Shown in pieces: positions 53,504 to 62,193 of a DNA stretch of 64,000 nt (position 1 is the first letter of the stretch; each line of letters starts with the position of its first letter). The notes under the pieces were generated by a model that saw only the letters and a list, made by a program, of their open reading frames with translations, was not told the DNA's origin and made no database searches. Origin of the DNA: Acidobacteriota bacterium (GTDB lineage: Bacteria; Acidobacteriota; Blastocatellia; UBA7656); the NCBI GenBank assembly GCA_038040445.1, contig JBBPIG010000015.1, positions 92,305-156,304 of the forward strand. The letters run 5' to 3'. Both the position numbers and the translations under genes were made by a program.

Positions 53504-53740
53504 ATGAAAACCACCGCGAGGCCTGAACCAAAGTTCGCCGTCTGTATCGATAACTCGGATTATCCCGCTTCGCTCGAATTGTGCAAAATCTATCGCGTGT
53601 TGCCAGACGAAGATGCTGCGGAGGATGGCGATCTGCGAATCGTCGATGAGAGCGGAGAAGACTATTTGTACTCTGCTGACCGATTCATTTTGATCAAAGT
53701 GCCCGGTGAAGTGGAACGCGCGATACTACAGACATCCTGA
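53504..53740 (+). CDS. Small protein, family with 43756-44031 (copy 2)
   Basis: 78 residues. KFAVCIDNSDYPASLELCKIY...LPDEDAAEDGDLRIVDESGEDYLYSADRFILIKVP is a paralogue of the protein at 43756. It starts five bases after the preceding gene, so both are probably co-expressed. Function unknown; compact beta fold predicted. Confidence 0.78.
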   Translation: MKTTARPEPKFAVCIDNSDYPASLELCKIYRVLPDEDAAEDGDLRIVDESGEDYLYSADRFILIKVPGEVERAILQTS

Positions 53741-53792
53741 TATTTTCTTAACCGGTCAGCCCGTGACATGACAGACTCCGAACGGAGAAGAC

Positions 53793-54062
53793 ATGCCAAG
53801 AAGTAGAAGCTCTATTTCAAAGGCGCGCTCTTACAAAGAGATGGGCGAATTCTGGGATACGCATGACCTTGGCGATTATTGGGACCAGACTACGCCGGTC
53901 GAATTCGAAGTAGATATTCAATCTGAGGCAGTCTACTACCCAATAGAACCGAACCTGTCAGCGAAGATTTCCCGCATAGCGAAAAAACGAGGCGTGCCTG
54001 CGGAGACTCTGTTGAATCTGTGGTTGAAAGAGAAGCTGGGCGAAGAGACCGCGGCAAAATAA
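53793..54062 (+). CDS. CopG/BrnA-type antitoxin-like protein
   Basis: 89 residues. SYKEMGEFWDTHDLGDYWDQTTPVEFEVDI is the N-terminal phrase of CopG-type antitoxins of PF12441-like proteins, and SAKISRIAKKRGVPAETLLNLWLKEKL is a ribbon-helix-helix-like end. No toxin is adjacent; the partner may be absent. Confidence 0.8.
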   Translation: MPRSRSSISKARSYKEMGEFWDTHDLGDYWDQTTPVEFEVDIQSEAVYYPIEPNLSAKISRIAKKRGVPAETLLNLWLKEKLGEETAAK

Positions 54063-54093
54063 TGACGCCTCACTATTAACCCATCACTGCCAC

Positions 54094-55290
54094 TCACGCC
54101 AGGATCGCGACCACTTCCCTCTGAGGCTCGCCGCCGGTCACGCGAGCTTCCCTCTCGCCGACGTACACGTCAATCTCGCTTCGCACGCCGAACTTCCCTT
54201 CCAGATAAATCCCCGGCTCGATCGAGAAGCACGTGCGCGGAATCAACACCCGCTCGTCTTTAGTCTCCAGGTTGTCGATGTTGGCTCCGTTGCCGTGAAC
54301 TTCGGTGTGGATGTTGTGACCCGTGCGATGAATGAAGTACTCGCCGTAGCCCGCCTTTTGAATCACCTCGCGGCAGACATCATCGACTTGCCAGCCGTAG
54401 ATCGTGCGGCCTGCTGAGAACGCCTCTTTGACGTGATTCGTAGCAGCATCGCGAGCGTCTCGGACTACGTTGAAGACTTTTGTTACCTCCTCGGGCACCC
54501 TGTCGCCTACGAACGAAGTCCACGTTATGTCGGCGTACACCGAGTTAGGGCGATCCAGCTTCGCCCACAGGTCTATCAACACGAAGTCACCTTTGTTGAT
54601 CGGCGAGTGATGATCTTGAGTTGGCCCGTAGTGAGGCATCGCGCTGTTGGCATTGACCGCGACAATCGGCGGGTCCTTGCTGAACATACCTCGATCGGCA
54701 AAGCACTTTAGTATGTACTGCTGAATGTCGTATTCGGTGGTGGGCGTTCCCGCTTTTATTCGAGTGCCGATCTCGGCAAAGGCGCTCTTGACGCTTTCAT
54801 AGAGACCACGCGCCGCTTCGTCGTGCATCGCGAGCTGCTCATCTCCCCAGGCTGATTCAAACCGTTGAACAAGATCGGCGGATGATACGATCTCGACACC
54901 AAACGAGCGGATCAACTCGATCGTTCCCGCGTCCACTCTCGAGAGATACGGGATGGCCGCGTTCGGTGAGTATTGCATCGCGATTCGCGGGTTCGGCTTT
55001 CCGGTTGACTCGATGAGCGCGCTCTTCAAGTGGCTGTGAAGCTGTTGCCACGGAAGGTAGATCAGCTTCTTGCCCGGCAGATGGTCGATCACGTCGCGCT
55101 CGATTGAATGGACTATCCTCGTGGGTTCGCCGGATTGCGGGATGAAGTAGAACCAGCGGCGCGTCGCGATGTGACCTCCTTCGACCATCCCCAGGATGTT
55201 TGCCGCAATAGGATCGCTGCCGCGAAAGCTGTAAAACAACCAGCCATCGACATTCGCCTCTTTGAGAGCTTGCTGTATTGGTTCGATCAA
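54094..55290 (-). CDS. M24-family (Xaa-Pro aminopeptidase-like) metallopeptidase
   Basis: 398 residues. N-terminal creatinase-like domain (1-150) and a pita-bread M24 domain with metal ligands Asp in LIDLWAKLD and YADITWTS, His in HRTGHNIHTEVHG, Glu in CFSIEPGIY, and Glu in VRSEIDVYV. Cytoplasmic (no signal). Probably removes N-terminal residues ahead of proline; substrate not defined. Monocistronic by position. Confidence 0.88.
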   Translation of the reverse strand: MIEPIQQALKEANVDGWLFYSFRGSDPIAANILGMVEGGHIATRRWFYFIPQSGEPTRIVHSIERDVIDHLPGKKLIYLPWQQLHSHLKSALIESTGKPNPRIAMQYSPNAAIPYLSRVDAGTIELIRSFGVEIVSSADLVQRFESAWGDEQLAMHDEAARGLYESVKSAFAEIGTRIKAGTPTTEYDIQQYILKCFADRGMFSKDPPIVAVNANSAMPHYGPTQDHHSPINKGDFVLIDLWAKLDRPNSVYADITWTSFVGDRVPEEVTKVFNVVRDARDAATNHVKEAFSAGRTIYGWQVDDVCREVIQKAGYGEYFIHRTGHNIHTEVHGNGANIDNLETKDERVLIPRTCFSIEPGIYLEGKFGVRSEIDVYVGEREARVTGGEPQREVVAILA

Positions 55291-55456
55291 AGTTTCCTCC
55301 GATACGTCACTTGAATTCGCGATACAACTGTTAACGAGTTTTCATTCTACAATCTGCACTCGCGAGCCTCAACCTCGGTTCGGCGCGCCGCGACGCAACA
55401 ACACTTCTTGCATCCGCGTACAAACTCAAGCCGTAGAGGAAAGCAGAGGGAATAGG

Positions 55457-55545
55457 GGTTTCTGGTTCCTAGTTTCTGGTTTCTAGATTCGTTGCAGGGT
55501 ATGAAACCAGAAACCATAAACTACAAACCAGAAACTGTGAATGCC
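55457..55545. repeat. Low-complexity inverted 'word' repeat (TTTCTGG type), second copy
   Basis: GGTTTCTGGTTCCTAGTTTC on the left mirrors ATGAAACCAGAAACCATAAA and following on the right. Same family as 13195-13311. Followed at 55584 by another inverted repeat of a different word. Confidence 0.8.
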
Positions 55546-55583
55546 TGAGAATGGCCGCTGTGCTATATTGACTCCTTTGAATT

Positions 55584-55660
55584 GAGTTCAGAGTACAAGC
55601 TTTAGCTTGCTGGTCTTGAGTCTTTTTGAGTCAAGGCAGCCTGAAGGCTGAACTCTGAAC
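55584..55660. repeat. Inverted repeat GTTCAGAGT...CTTTAGCTTG type
   Basis: GAGTTCAGAGTACAAGCTTT (from 55584) is mirrored by AGGCAGCCTGAAGGCTGAAC and TCTGAAC (to 55660) with mismatches. It lies just before the start of the PP2C-type phosphatase gene, 55685, and fills most of the 390 bp intergenic space with the previous repeat. Confidence 0.7.
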
Positions 55661-55684
55661 CCTCTTCTTTCGAGGAATGGCGTT

Positions 55685-58375
55685 ATGAGGAGCCGGCTAC
55701 AATTCACGTTGGGCGCGATCTTTTTCGCTCTGCTCCTGATGTATGGCGGCGCGCGCTTCTTCAGATCCCTAGCGCTGCTGGGTATGGAGAGCGACCCCGG
55801 GTGGGTTGCTCGGCAGGTTGGGAATCAGGTTCGTGTCGACCGGTTTCGCAACGACGAGGCTGCGGGATTGCTGCGAATCGGCGATGAGGTTGTCGCGATA
55901 AACGGCCAACCGATCAAGCAGACTTCTGAGGTAGCGAGAATCTTCCACAGTGTCGATCCCGGAAGGCCATATACGATTCTAATCAGGCGCGGCGGTATCC
56001 CTTTCGAAACCACGCTGCTATCGCAGGGCATTCCGCTGATCACCTGGATAGTGAACGGCGCCGCAAGCCTTGTGATCCCGAACATCTTTCTTCTGACTGG
56101 GCTGATAGTGTTTCTGCTCAAGCCCGACGACAAGCAAGCGTTGCTGCTCGCACTCATGTTCGGGATGTTCACCGGCGCTATCTTCGCTCTAACCGCCGTG
56201 TATTCGGGCGAGTCAGCCTCAATGGTGACGGCGATGCTGGCTGTTCATCTCGCTTCGCTGTTTCTATGGCCCGTGTTCTTTCACTTCTTCCAGATATTTC
56301 CCGAGCCTTCGCCGTTGCTTAGACGGTTTCCACGGCTCGAAGCCTATCTATACTTGCCGCAGTTGGTGACAATCTTTCCTTACTTAGGACTGCTGGAAAT
56401 CCTTGCGGCATACGCGCCCGACCGTTACCCGGAGGTTAATTCTCCGGTGCTCACGAGGATCTGCGTTGTGATCGCTACAGCGTATATTGCGGGCGGGCTG
56501 GTATCGCTGTTCATCAACTATGGCCAGGCCGGGCGGGCTTCCAAGCGGAAGATGCGCGTAGTCGTCGCCGGGAGCATCGCCGGCTTCTTGCCGATATTCC
56601 TGACCATAGGCTTGCACATGCTCTTCGATCTGCGCGGGACGAGCCCGCGACTGGGACAGTGGCTCCTAGTCATAGCGCTGTTTGCGTTTCCGCTCTTTCC
56701 GTTGTCATTCGCTTATGCCATCGTTCGCCATCAAGTCATTCCGGTCCGATTGATCCTCCGCCGCAGCGTCCGCTACCTGCTGGTTTCGCGTGGATTCATC
56801 ATAATTCAAGCAGTGGTAGTCTTCGCAGTATTGAGCTTCCTGTTGACCGGGAGCCGGCTGGCCGCGATCGATAGCCTCGGCGACCGGGCCGACATAATCG
56901 TGACAATGGCCGCAACCGCGCTCGCGATAGCCGGGCTCACTTTCTTGAATCAGCAAGTGATGCCCATGATCGACCGCAGGTTCTTCCGCGAATCCTATGA
57001 CGCGCAGCAAGTTCTCTCAGAGCTCGGGATCGAGATGCGCAAGGTCTCGACGGTCGAGCAGTTGCTCGAGCGCGCGGTAGCCAAGATTCAAGATGCCCTG
57101 CACGTCGAGAACGTCACGATATTCCTGCGCGATCAAGAGACCGGCGATTATACGTGCGCGATCTCGTCTCAGCTCAACATTGATGGTATGAGCACTTCGC
57201 GTCGAGACCCGACGCTGACGCTCTCCCCGGATGGAGCGCTGGTGCAGCGGATGAGCAGGTTCGCAACGCCGCTGCCGGTGGATTTCGACAGGTACAACCC
57301 GTGGACCCAAAACTTGCTGTCGACGGAACTCGCGATGAACGACTCGCGAAGGCGCGAGAACGCGACGCTTCGTGTCGCAAGGTCGGCATTGCTGCTTCCG
57401 GTTGCCACCAAGGACGAGTTACTGGGCATTGTCTCGCTTGGTCCTCGGCTGGGTGATCTTCCATTCTCTCGGGATGACAGACACCTGCTGATGGCAGTCG
57501 CGCTGCAGATGGCTCTTGCTATTCAGAACGCCGAGTTAGTGCAGGAGATCGCGCTTGAAGAGCGGCTCAGGCACGAGCTTGCGATTGCGACGACGGTTCA
57601 GCAGCGGTTGTTCCCCGAGAGTCCGCCTGAGATGGCTTCGCTGGAACTTTCAGGAGTCTGTTATCCAGCTCGCGGGGTGGGCGGCGACTATTACGACTTC
57701 ATCGCGCTCGGTCAAGGCAAGTTAGGGATCGCGGTAGCCGACGTGGCAGGCAAGGGAATATCGGCGGCGTTGCTGATGTGCACAGTGCAAGCGTCTTTGA
57801 GGAGCCAGGCTCAAACAGTGAACGGGCACCTTACCGAGTTGGTGTCGTCGATGAACAAGTTGCTGCACTTTTCCACTGACGCGAGCAGCTACGCGACATT
57901 CTTTTACGCTCAGTTTGATGAGCGGACCGGCCTGCTGACTTACGTCAATGCAGGCCACAATCCGCCGATGATCGTGCGAGCGGCAAAGAGCGTCAAGGTT
58001 CAGAGCGTGGGCGCCGGCGCACAAGAAAGCCTGATCCCGGCCGAAGGGATGCGAGCCGATCATGAGCAACCGGAAGTCAGGTTTCTGACAAAAGGCGGGC
58101 CGATCATCGGCGCCTTTGACGATTGCGTCTACGAACAAGAAACGATTCAGATGGAGAGCGGAGACTTGCTGGTAGCCTACACCGACGGCGTGACCGAAGC
58201 TCGCGACGCCCACGACATCGAGTTCGGCGAGGCCAGTCTGCGGCGGATAATCGATGCCTCAGCTCATGTGCCGGTGCGCGAGCTGAGCGAGCAGATTGTA
58301 CACAGCGTACGTGAGTGGTGCGGGGACACGCCGCCGCACGATGATCTTACTCTTGTGGTGATGCGGGTGAGGTGA
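55685..58375 (+). CDS. PDZ-membrane-GAF-PP2C (SpoIIE-type) phosphatase
   Basis: 896 residues. N-terminal membrane helix, a PDZ-like domain facing outward (about 45-110, GLLRIGDEVVAINGQPIKQ), about eight further helices (118-430), a GAF-like sensor domain (about 440-620), and a C-terminal SpoIIE/PP2C domain (about 650-896) with GGDYYDFIAL, VADVAGKGISAALLM, YTDGVTEARD and HDDLTLVVMR as metal-binding sites. It would dephosphorylate serine or threonine proteins such as anti-anti-sigma factors; target unknown. Confidence 0.88.
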   Translation: MRSRLQFTLGAIFFALLLMYGGARFFRSLALLGMESDPGWVARQVGNQVRVDRFRNDEAAGLLRIGDEVVAINGQPIKQTSEVARIFHSVDPGRPYTILIRRGGIPFETTLLSQGIPLITWIVNGAASLVIPNIFLLTGLIVFLLKPDDKQALLLALMFGMFTGAIFALTAVYSGESASMVTAMLAVHLASLFLWPVFFHFFQIFPEPSPLLRRFPRLEAYLYLPQLVTIFPYLGLLEILAAYAPDRYPEVNSPVLTRICVVIATAYIAGGLVSLFINYGQAGRASKRKMRVVVAGSIAGFLPIFLTIGLHMLFDLRGTSPRLGQWLLVIALFAFPLFPLSFAYAIVRHQVIPVRLILRRSVRYLLVSRGFIIIQAVVVFAVLSFLLTGSRLAAIDSLGDRADIIVTMAATALAIAGLTFLNQQVMPMIDRRFFRESYDAQQVLSELGIEMRKVSTVEQLLERAVAKIQDALHVENVTIFLRDQETGDYTCAISSQLNIDGMSTSRRDPTLTLSPDGALVQRMSRFATPLPVDFDRYNPWTQNLLSTELAMNDSRRRENATLRVARSALLLPVATKDELLGIVSLGPRLGDLPFSRDDRHLLMAVALQMALAIQNAELVQEIALEERLRHELAIATTVQQRLFPESPPEMASLELSGVCYPARGVGGDYYDFIALGQGKLGIAVADVAGKGISAALLMCTVQASLRSQAQTVNGHLTELVSSMNKLLHFSTDASSYATFFYAQFDERTGLLTYVNAGHNPPMIVRAAKSVKVQSVGAGAQESLIPAEGMRADHEQPEVRFLTKGGPIIGAFDDCVYEQETIQMESGDLLVAYTDGVTEARDAHDIEFGEASLRRIIDASAHVPVRELSEQIVHSVREWCGDTPPHDDLTLVVMRVR

Positions 58376-58379
58376 ACCC

Positions 58380-58436
58380 AAACACAAAGGCACAAAGCGG
58401 CTTTAGGATTCGTTGCGACTTTGTGCCTTAGTGTTT
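58380..58436. repeat. Inverted 'word' repeat CACAAAGG type, possible terminator of convergent genes
   Basis: AAACACAAAGGCACAAAG (58380-58397) and its near-complement CTTTGTGCCTTAGTGTTT (58419-58436), one mismatch, 21 bp loop. It lies between the PP2C gene (+) and the small secreted protein (-), and could end transcription from both sides. Confidence 0.75.
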
Positions 58437-58445
58437 GAATCTAGT

Positions 58446-58823
58446 CTAACTAGTTGCTACTTCTTTGATGCTCTTAACTGTCAGCGTCTCGCCGTCGAGC
58501 GTGCCTTCGATCTCCACTTGCAAGCCTTTCTCGAGCTTGGTGTTCTTGAGGATCTCCGCGGTCTTCGTGTTCCCGCCTTCGTCGAGTTTGTAGAGCTTGT
58601 TGTCGGAGAACAAAGCATAGCCGCTCTTGGCGCAGTTGGGCATCTGCGCGCACTTAACCGTATGGTTCTTCACCTTGTCGGCGCCGTTCTCAGTGGCAGC
58701 ACGACCAGAGCACATGTTGTCGATTATGTAGCCAGTAAGCTTAACGCTCTTGCCTTCTCGAGCCGCCAGGGCGACACCAGCAAGCAAAAGTACGAGTCCT
58801 AAAACAGAAATCTTTCGAGCCAT
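58446..58823 (-). CDS. Small secreted protein with Cys motif, unknown function
   Basis: 125 residues, signal peptide (ISVLGLVLLLAGVALA). Mature part: VKLTGYIIDNMCSG, then H-x3-C-x3-PNCAKSGYALF and a C-terminal beta-rich OB-like segment (LQVEIEGTLDGETLTVKSIKE). The YIIDNMC and NCAKSGYAL phrases occur in secreted proteins of Acidobacteriota. No function known. Confidence 0.75.
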   Translation of the reverse strand: MARKISVLGLVLLLAGVALAAREGKSVKLTGYIIDNMCSGRAATENGADKVKNHTVKCAQMPNCAKSGYALFSDNKLYKLDEGGNTKTAEILKNTKLEKGLQVEIEGTLDGETLTVKSIKEVATS

Positions 58824-59063
58824 TTTTCCCTCCTGCGTTTTGTCGTTAATCTTGGTTCGGCGGCAACAAACCTAACAACCTTACGCGCGTCCGTCAATCT
58901 AACTCAGTTCGCCGCTACTTGTACGGGGCGTCCCCGCGCGGCCGCTCAGGGTCACCATCCAACAGACGGCGCAGGAAGATGGTGCGCTCGTACAGGTTAA
59001 TCAGTTACCCAACTACTAGGAACCCAGCGATAAGACGAGACAGAAGCGAGAGACGAATGTTCG

Positions 59064-59399
59064 TTATCCCTGCCCTTGAGTCCCAACCAGCGCGAAGCCC
59101 AGCACGTCCGACAACCTCACGTACAATCGATCGAAGTTTGCGCTCGCGAGATGATTCGAATAGTGCTCGACGGATACATCGTTGATCTCGACCACCGCAT
59201 CGGCCGAGCCTGGTTCCGTTCCGCCACCCTCCTTGCTGATCAGTCCTTGAGAAAACGCGAGCCCGATGCGGCCCCTCACAACCCCGAACGAGGTGTACAC
59301 AACCAGTTGTCCGAAGGCTTGCGCTCCGCTGGCGTTAAGTGAGGATGTGAGCAGAGCAATTAACGCATCGGCGGGCGCGGCGATCTTGGTTTCATTCAT
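59064..59399 (-). CDS. Small conserved hypothetical protein
   Basis: 111 residues, no signal. LVVYTSFGVVRGRIGLAFSQ and AVVEINDVSVEHYSNHLASANFDRLYVRLSDVLGFALVG are the most conserved-looking parts and suggest a small beta-barrel (Sm-like) fold. Not recognised. Neighbouring 59400-59790 contains no supported gene; one short frame there (59545-59757) has no family or binding site. Confidence 0.6.
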   Translation of the reverse strand: MNETKIAAPADALIALLTSSLNASGAQAFGQLVVYTSFGVVRGRIGLAFSQGLISKEGGGTEPGSADAVVEINDVSVEHYSNHLASANFDRLYVRLSDVLGFALVGTQGQG

Positions 59400-59790
59400 C
59401 TACTACTCCCGTTGGAAAGAGTACTCCGATTGAAATTGTCGTTTGTCCGGATCGCCGGTTGATATTACGAGGAAAGCTCAGCCGGTGTAAAGCTCAAAGC
59501 AAAGCGCAAGACAACTCACCTCGCAACTGGATGCCTCCGAGCGGGTGCGAGGATTGATTCACGTCTACAGAGAACAAGCTGTTTGCTGGCCCGCGAGTTG
59601 CCTAATTGACCTGGCGGGAGAGCGCTGTGTATTGAAAACCGACATGAAGTTTCTGCATCAGTGTTGTTCATCAATGAGATTTCGCCCATACCCGGTTTGT
59701 CGGATGAAGACTGATCCAGCTTATGCCGACCGCTGCAAGGAAGAGGCGTTCTTCTAACGACGAGACGCTTTAGCTTCCGCTGGAGACTAA

Positions 59791-61080
59791 ATGGCCAAAC
59801 CAAGAGGGTGTTTAAGCAAACTGTTGCTGCTGATGGTAATCATCGGTGCAGCGGCTGTGGCGACGCCGCTACTGCGTCTTGCTCCGCTGAAAAATGCAGT
59901 TGAACTCAAGCTCTCGGAGGCGCTCGGGCGCAGGGTTATCATCGATTCGGCGAGGCTCACCCTCATAGGCGGTCCTTACGTTACGCTTACCGGAATGACT
60001 GCGGGTGAAGACCCGGAATTTGGCGAAGGTACCTTTCTCAAAGCTAACGAGGTGCGCGCCGACCTCGACGTCATTCAGTACTTGCGAACTCGTCAGATCT
60101 TCATCGATTCAATAACGCTCAAGTCGCCGCAGATTGATCTGGTAAAGAATTCCGGTGGTGTTTGGAGCTGGACCACTCTGGGAAGACAATCTTCGGAACA
60201 ATCACCGGTTTCGCGTTTGGTTTCCGAGGCTGTTTCCTTTTTGTCAATTCTATCGCTCGCGCCGGGAGCGAACCTATCGGAACCGACATTCCGGAAGATC
60301 AAGATCGAGAACGCTTCTGTGAAGATGATCGACTACACTGGGTCGAAACCCTCACAGGTGCTTTACAAGAACATCGTCTTGAATGCGTCGTTAAATCCCT
60401 ACGCTGGTGGAGACGCTCGAGGCGGCAGCCAGGTCAAGGGCGAGTTGGTTGTACAGTCGGAGGAAGACGGCGAAGCCGATCGCTTCAACGCTACTCTGCC
60501 GTTCGACCTGAGGATAGACGATCTCGACGCCTCCAAGCTGTCGGTTACCGGCTCAGTCGGTCCGGGTCCGATCGAGACGAAGAACGTCAGTATTGGCGCG
60601 CTGGCTATCAATGGCGAGATCAATTCGAACAGAGAGGCGCCGTTGACCGGCAACGGCCAGATGTGGGCTACTGGCCTGGTCATCCACACGGTTAACCTCA
60701 GCGAGCGAGTGGCGCAAGCGCTGAAGCTCGACCAGATCGGAGATATGAGCCCGGGCACCGCGGTGGCGAGCCTTGAAACTGCCTTCCAAATTTCGGAGGG
60801 TACGTTCAATACGACCGGGCTTCGCATACAACATCTCGACGGGCTGGGAGATGCAACCGTACCAACCGGCTATTTCAAGATCGAGTCCGCGCTAACAGTG
60901 AACTACGAAGCGACGGTCGTTTTGTCGCCAGAGGCGACCTTACGCGTAAAGTCGGTGAGCTCGACTCTTGGGCTTGTTGTCACGATCCTCGAGACGAACA
61001 ACCGAGTCTCGGTGCCGATTAACATCAGTGGAGATGTGCGCAACCCGGAAGTCCAGGTGGACGTCAGCCGAATTTTCTAG
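59791..61080 (+). CDS. AsmA-like envelope protein
   Basis: 429 residues. One N-terminal membrane helix (LSKLLLLMVIIGAAAVATPLL), then repeated beta-strand segments of the AsmA/YhdP type: ELKLSEALGRRVIIDSARL, IQYLRTRQIFIDSITLKSPQIDL, NINISGDVRNPEVQVDVSRIF at the end. Such proteins stabilise or traffic lipids in the envelope of didermal bacteria. Start ATG with GGAGAC before it. Confidence 0.78.
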   Translation: MAKPRGCLSKLLLLMVIIGAAAVATPLLRLAPLKNAVELKLSEALGRRVIIDSARLTLIGGPYVTLTGMTAGEDPEFGEGTFLKANEVRADLDVIQYLRTRQIFIDSITLKSPQIDLVKNSGGVWSWTTLGRQSSEQSPVSRLVSEAVSFLSILSLAPGANLSEPTFRKIKIENASVKMIDYTGSKPSQVLYKNIVLNASLNPYAGGDARGGSQVKGELVVQSEEDGEADRFNATLPFDLRIDDLDASKLSVTGSVGPGPIETKNVSIGALAINGEINSNREAPLTGNGQMWATGLVIHTVNLSERVAQALKLDQIGDMSPGTAVASLETAFQISEGTFNTTGLRIQHLDGLGDATVPTGYFKIESALTVNYEATVVLSPEATLRVKSVSSTLGLVVTILETNNRVSVPINISGDVRNPEVQVDVSRIF

Positions 61081-61104
61081 TGGAGTGTAAACATGAAATT
61101 GCTA

Positions 61105-61200
61105 GTCCTGTACGGGCGGTCCGCCGTGGCCGCCCCTCTTTGCCGCGAATGATACGACTACGTGAGAAGGGGCGGCCACGGAGGACCGCCCGTACAGGAC
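61105..61200. repeat. REPIN-like palindromic element, family E
   Basis: 33 bp inverted arms (61105-61137 and 61168-61200) with one mismatch, reading GTCCTGTACGGGCGGTCCGC... Each arm has an internal stem GGGCGG...CCGCCC. It lies between the AsmA-like gene and the lipoprotein gene. Confidence 0.9.
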
Positions 61201-61230
61201 TCGCTGTTACTTCATTCAAAGGAGGAGTCC

Positions 61231-62148
61231 ATGAGATACGCAGAAATAATCAACCAACACAAGGTGAACGTCTTCGTCGCGGGGATAGCGCTCACGGTGG
61301 CTGGTTCGATTGGATGTACCAATACCGGGACCGTCACCACGACGAACTCAAATGCAGCGGCGACCACCAACGCTAACACCGCTGCCCCGACCTCGCCTGC
61401 TTCCGCTCTCGAAGCACGGGAGCCCGAGCGTTACAGCCTGACGACGACCATCACCATCCAGCCGACCGGCAATGCGCCTCAGGCTAACATACCTCCGCTC
61501 CAGTTTTCGTTCGCGAAGTTAGGGACGGATCGTCGAATCTCATTCAAGGTGCCCGATCCAGTTGGCGAGGTGATCTATCTTGAAAAGGCGCCGCTCAAAT
61601 ATCTGATCTTTCCGGCTCGCAATCAGTATGTCGAACTCGATCCGAATGAACTCGGATTCCAGCTTGGCGAGGTGATGAGCCCTGCGTCGGCTATCCAGCG
61701 ACTAAAGGAACGCGCGCAATACGAGCAAATGGGCACTGAAACGGTGAATGGCAGGACGGCCATCAAGTACCGGTTCAGAGGCGCGGCTGATACTCACACA
61801 AAGGCCGGCACGGCTCAGGCGGACAGCGTCGTTTATGTGGATCAGGAAACCGGGCTGCCTGTGCGCTCTGAAATTGAGACGACCACTTCAAGCGGCGCGG
61901 GCGCGCGAATCGTAACCGCTGCCGAGAGTCTGCAACTCTCTCCTGATCCATCATTGTTTGAGGTTCCCACAACGATGAAGAAGGTCACCTCAGCCGAATT
62001 GAAACAACAGGTCCAGGGTTTCGCCAATACCGTTCGAGTCCTTGCCGCATATCTCCGGCAGCAGGCGGCGCCCACGCCAGCCGCCGGCGGCCAACCTTCT
62101 TCAAGCTCGAATCCGGCGCCGGCAAACGGCAACGCCAACCGTAGATGA
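61231..62148 (+). CDS. Lipoprotein of LolA/DUF-like beta-sheet type
   Basis: 305 residues. Lipobox AGSIGC at 24-29, then a Thr/Asn/Ala-rich linker (TTTNSNAAATTNANTAAP), then strands: RYSLTTTITI, LQFSFAKLGTDRRISFKVPDPVGEVIYLEKAPLKYLIFPARNQYVEL and TVNGRTAIKYRF. The pattern is like LolA-type or outer-membrane lipoprotein-sorting domains. GGAGGAG precedes the ATG at 61231. The C-terminal tail is Ala/Pro-rich. Converges with the next gene. Confidence 0.7.
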   Translation: MRYAEIINQHKVNVFVAGIALTVAGSIGCTNTGTVTTTNSNAAATTNANTAAPTSPASALEAREPERYSLTTTITIQPTGNAPQANIPPLQFSFAKLGTDRRISFKVPDPVGEVIYLEKAPLKYLIFPARNQYVELDPNELGFQLGEVMSPASAIQRLKERAQYEQMGTETVNGRTAIKYRFRGAADTHTKAGTAQADSVVYVDQETGLPVRSEIETTTSSGAGARIVTAAESLQLSPDPSLFEVPTTMKKVTSAELKQQVQGFANTVRVLAAYLRQQAAPTPAAGGQPSSSSNPAPANGNANRR

Positions 62149-62193
62149 TTGGGCGATCGCCGGCGAGCGAGACTTCGGTTTGCTCGAGAGACT

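Noticed and set aside
59545..59757. Open frame of 70 codons between the hypothetical gene and the AsmA-like gene
   Set aside because: No binding site and no similarity to any family I know; cysteine-rich composition looks accidental.
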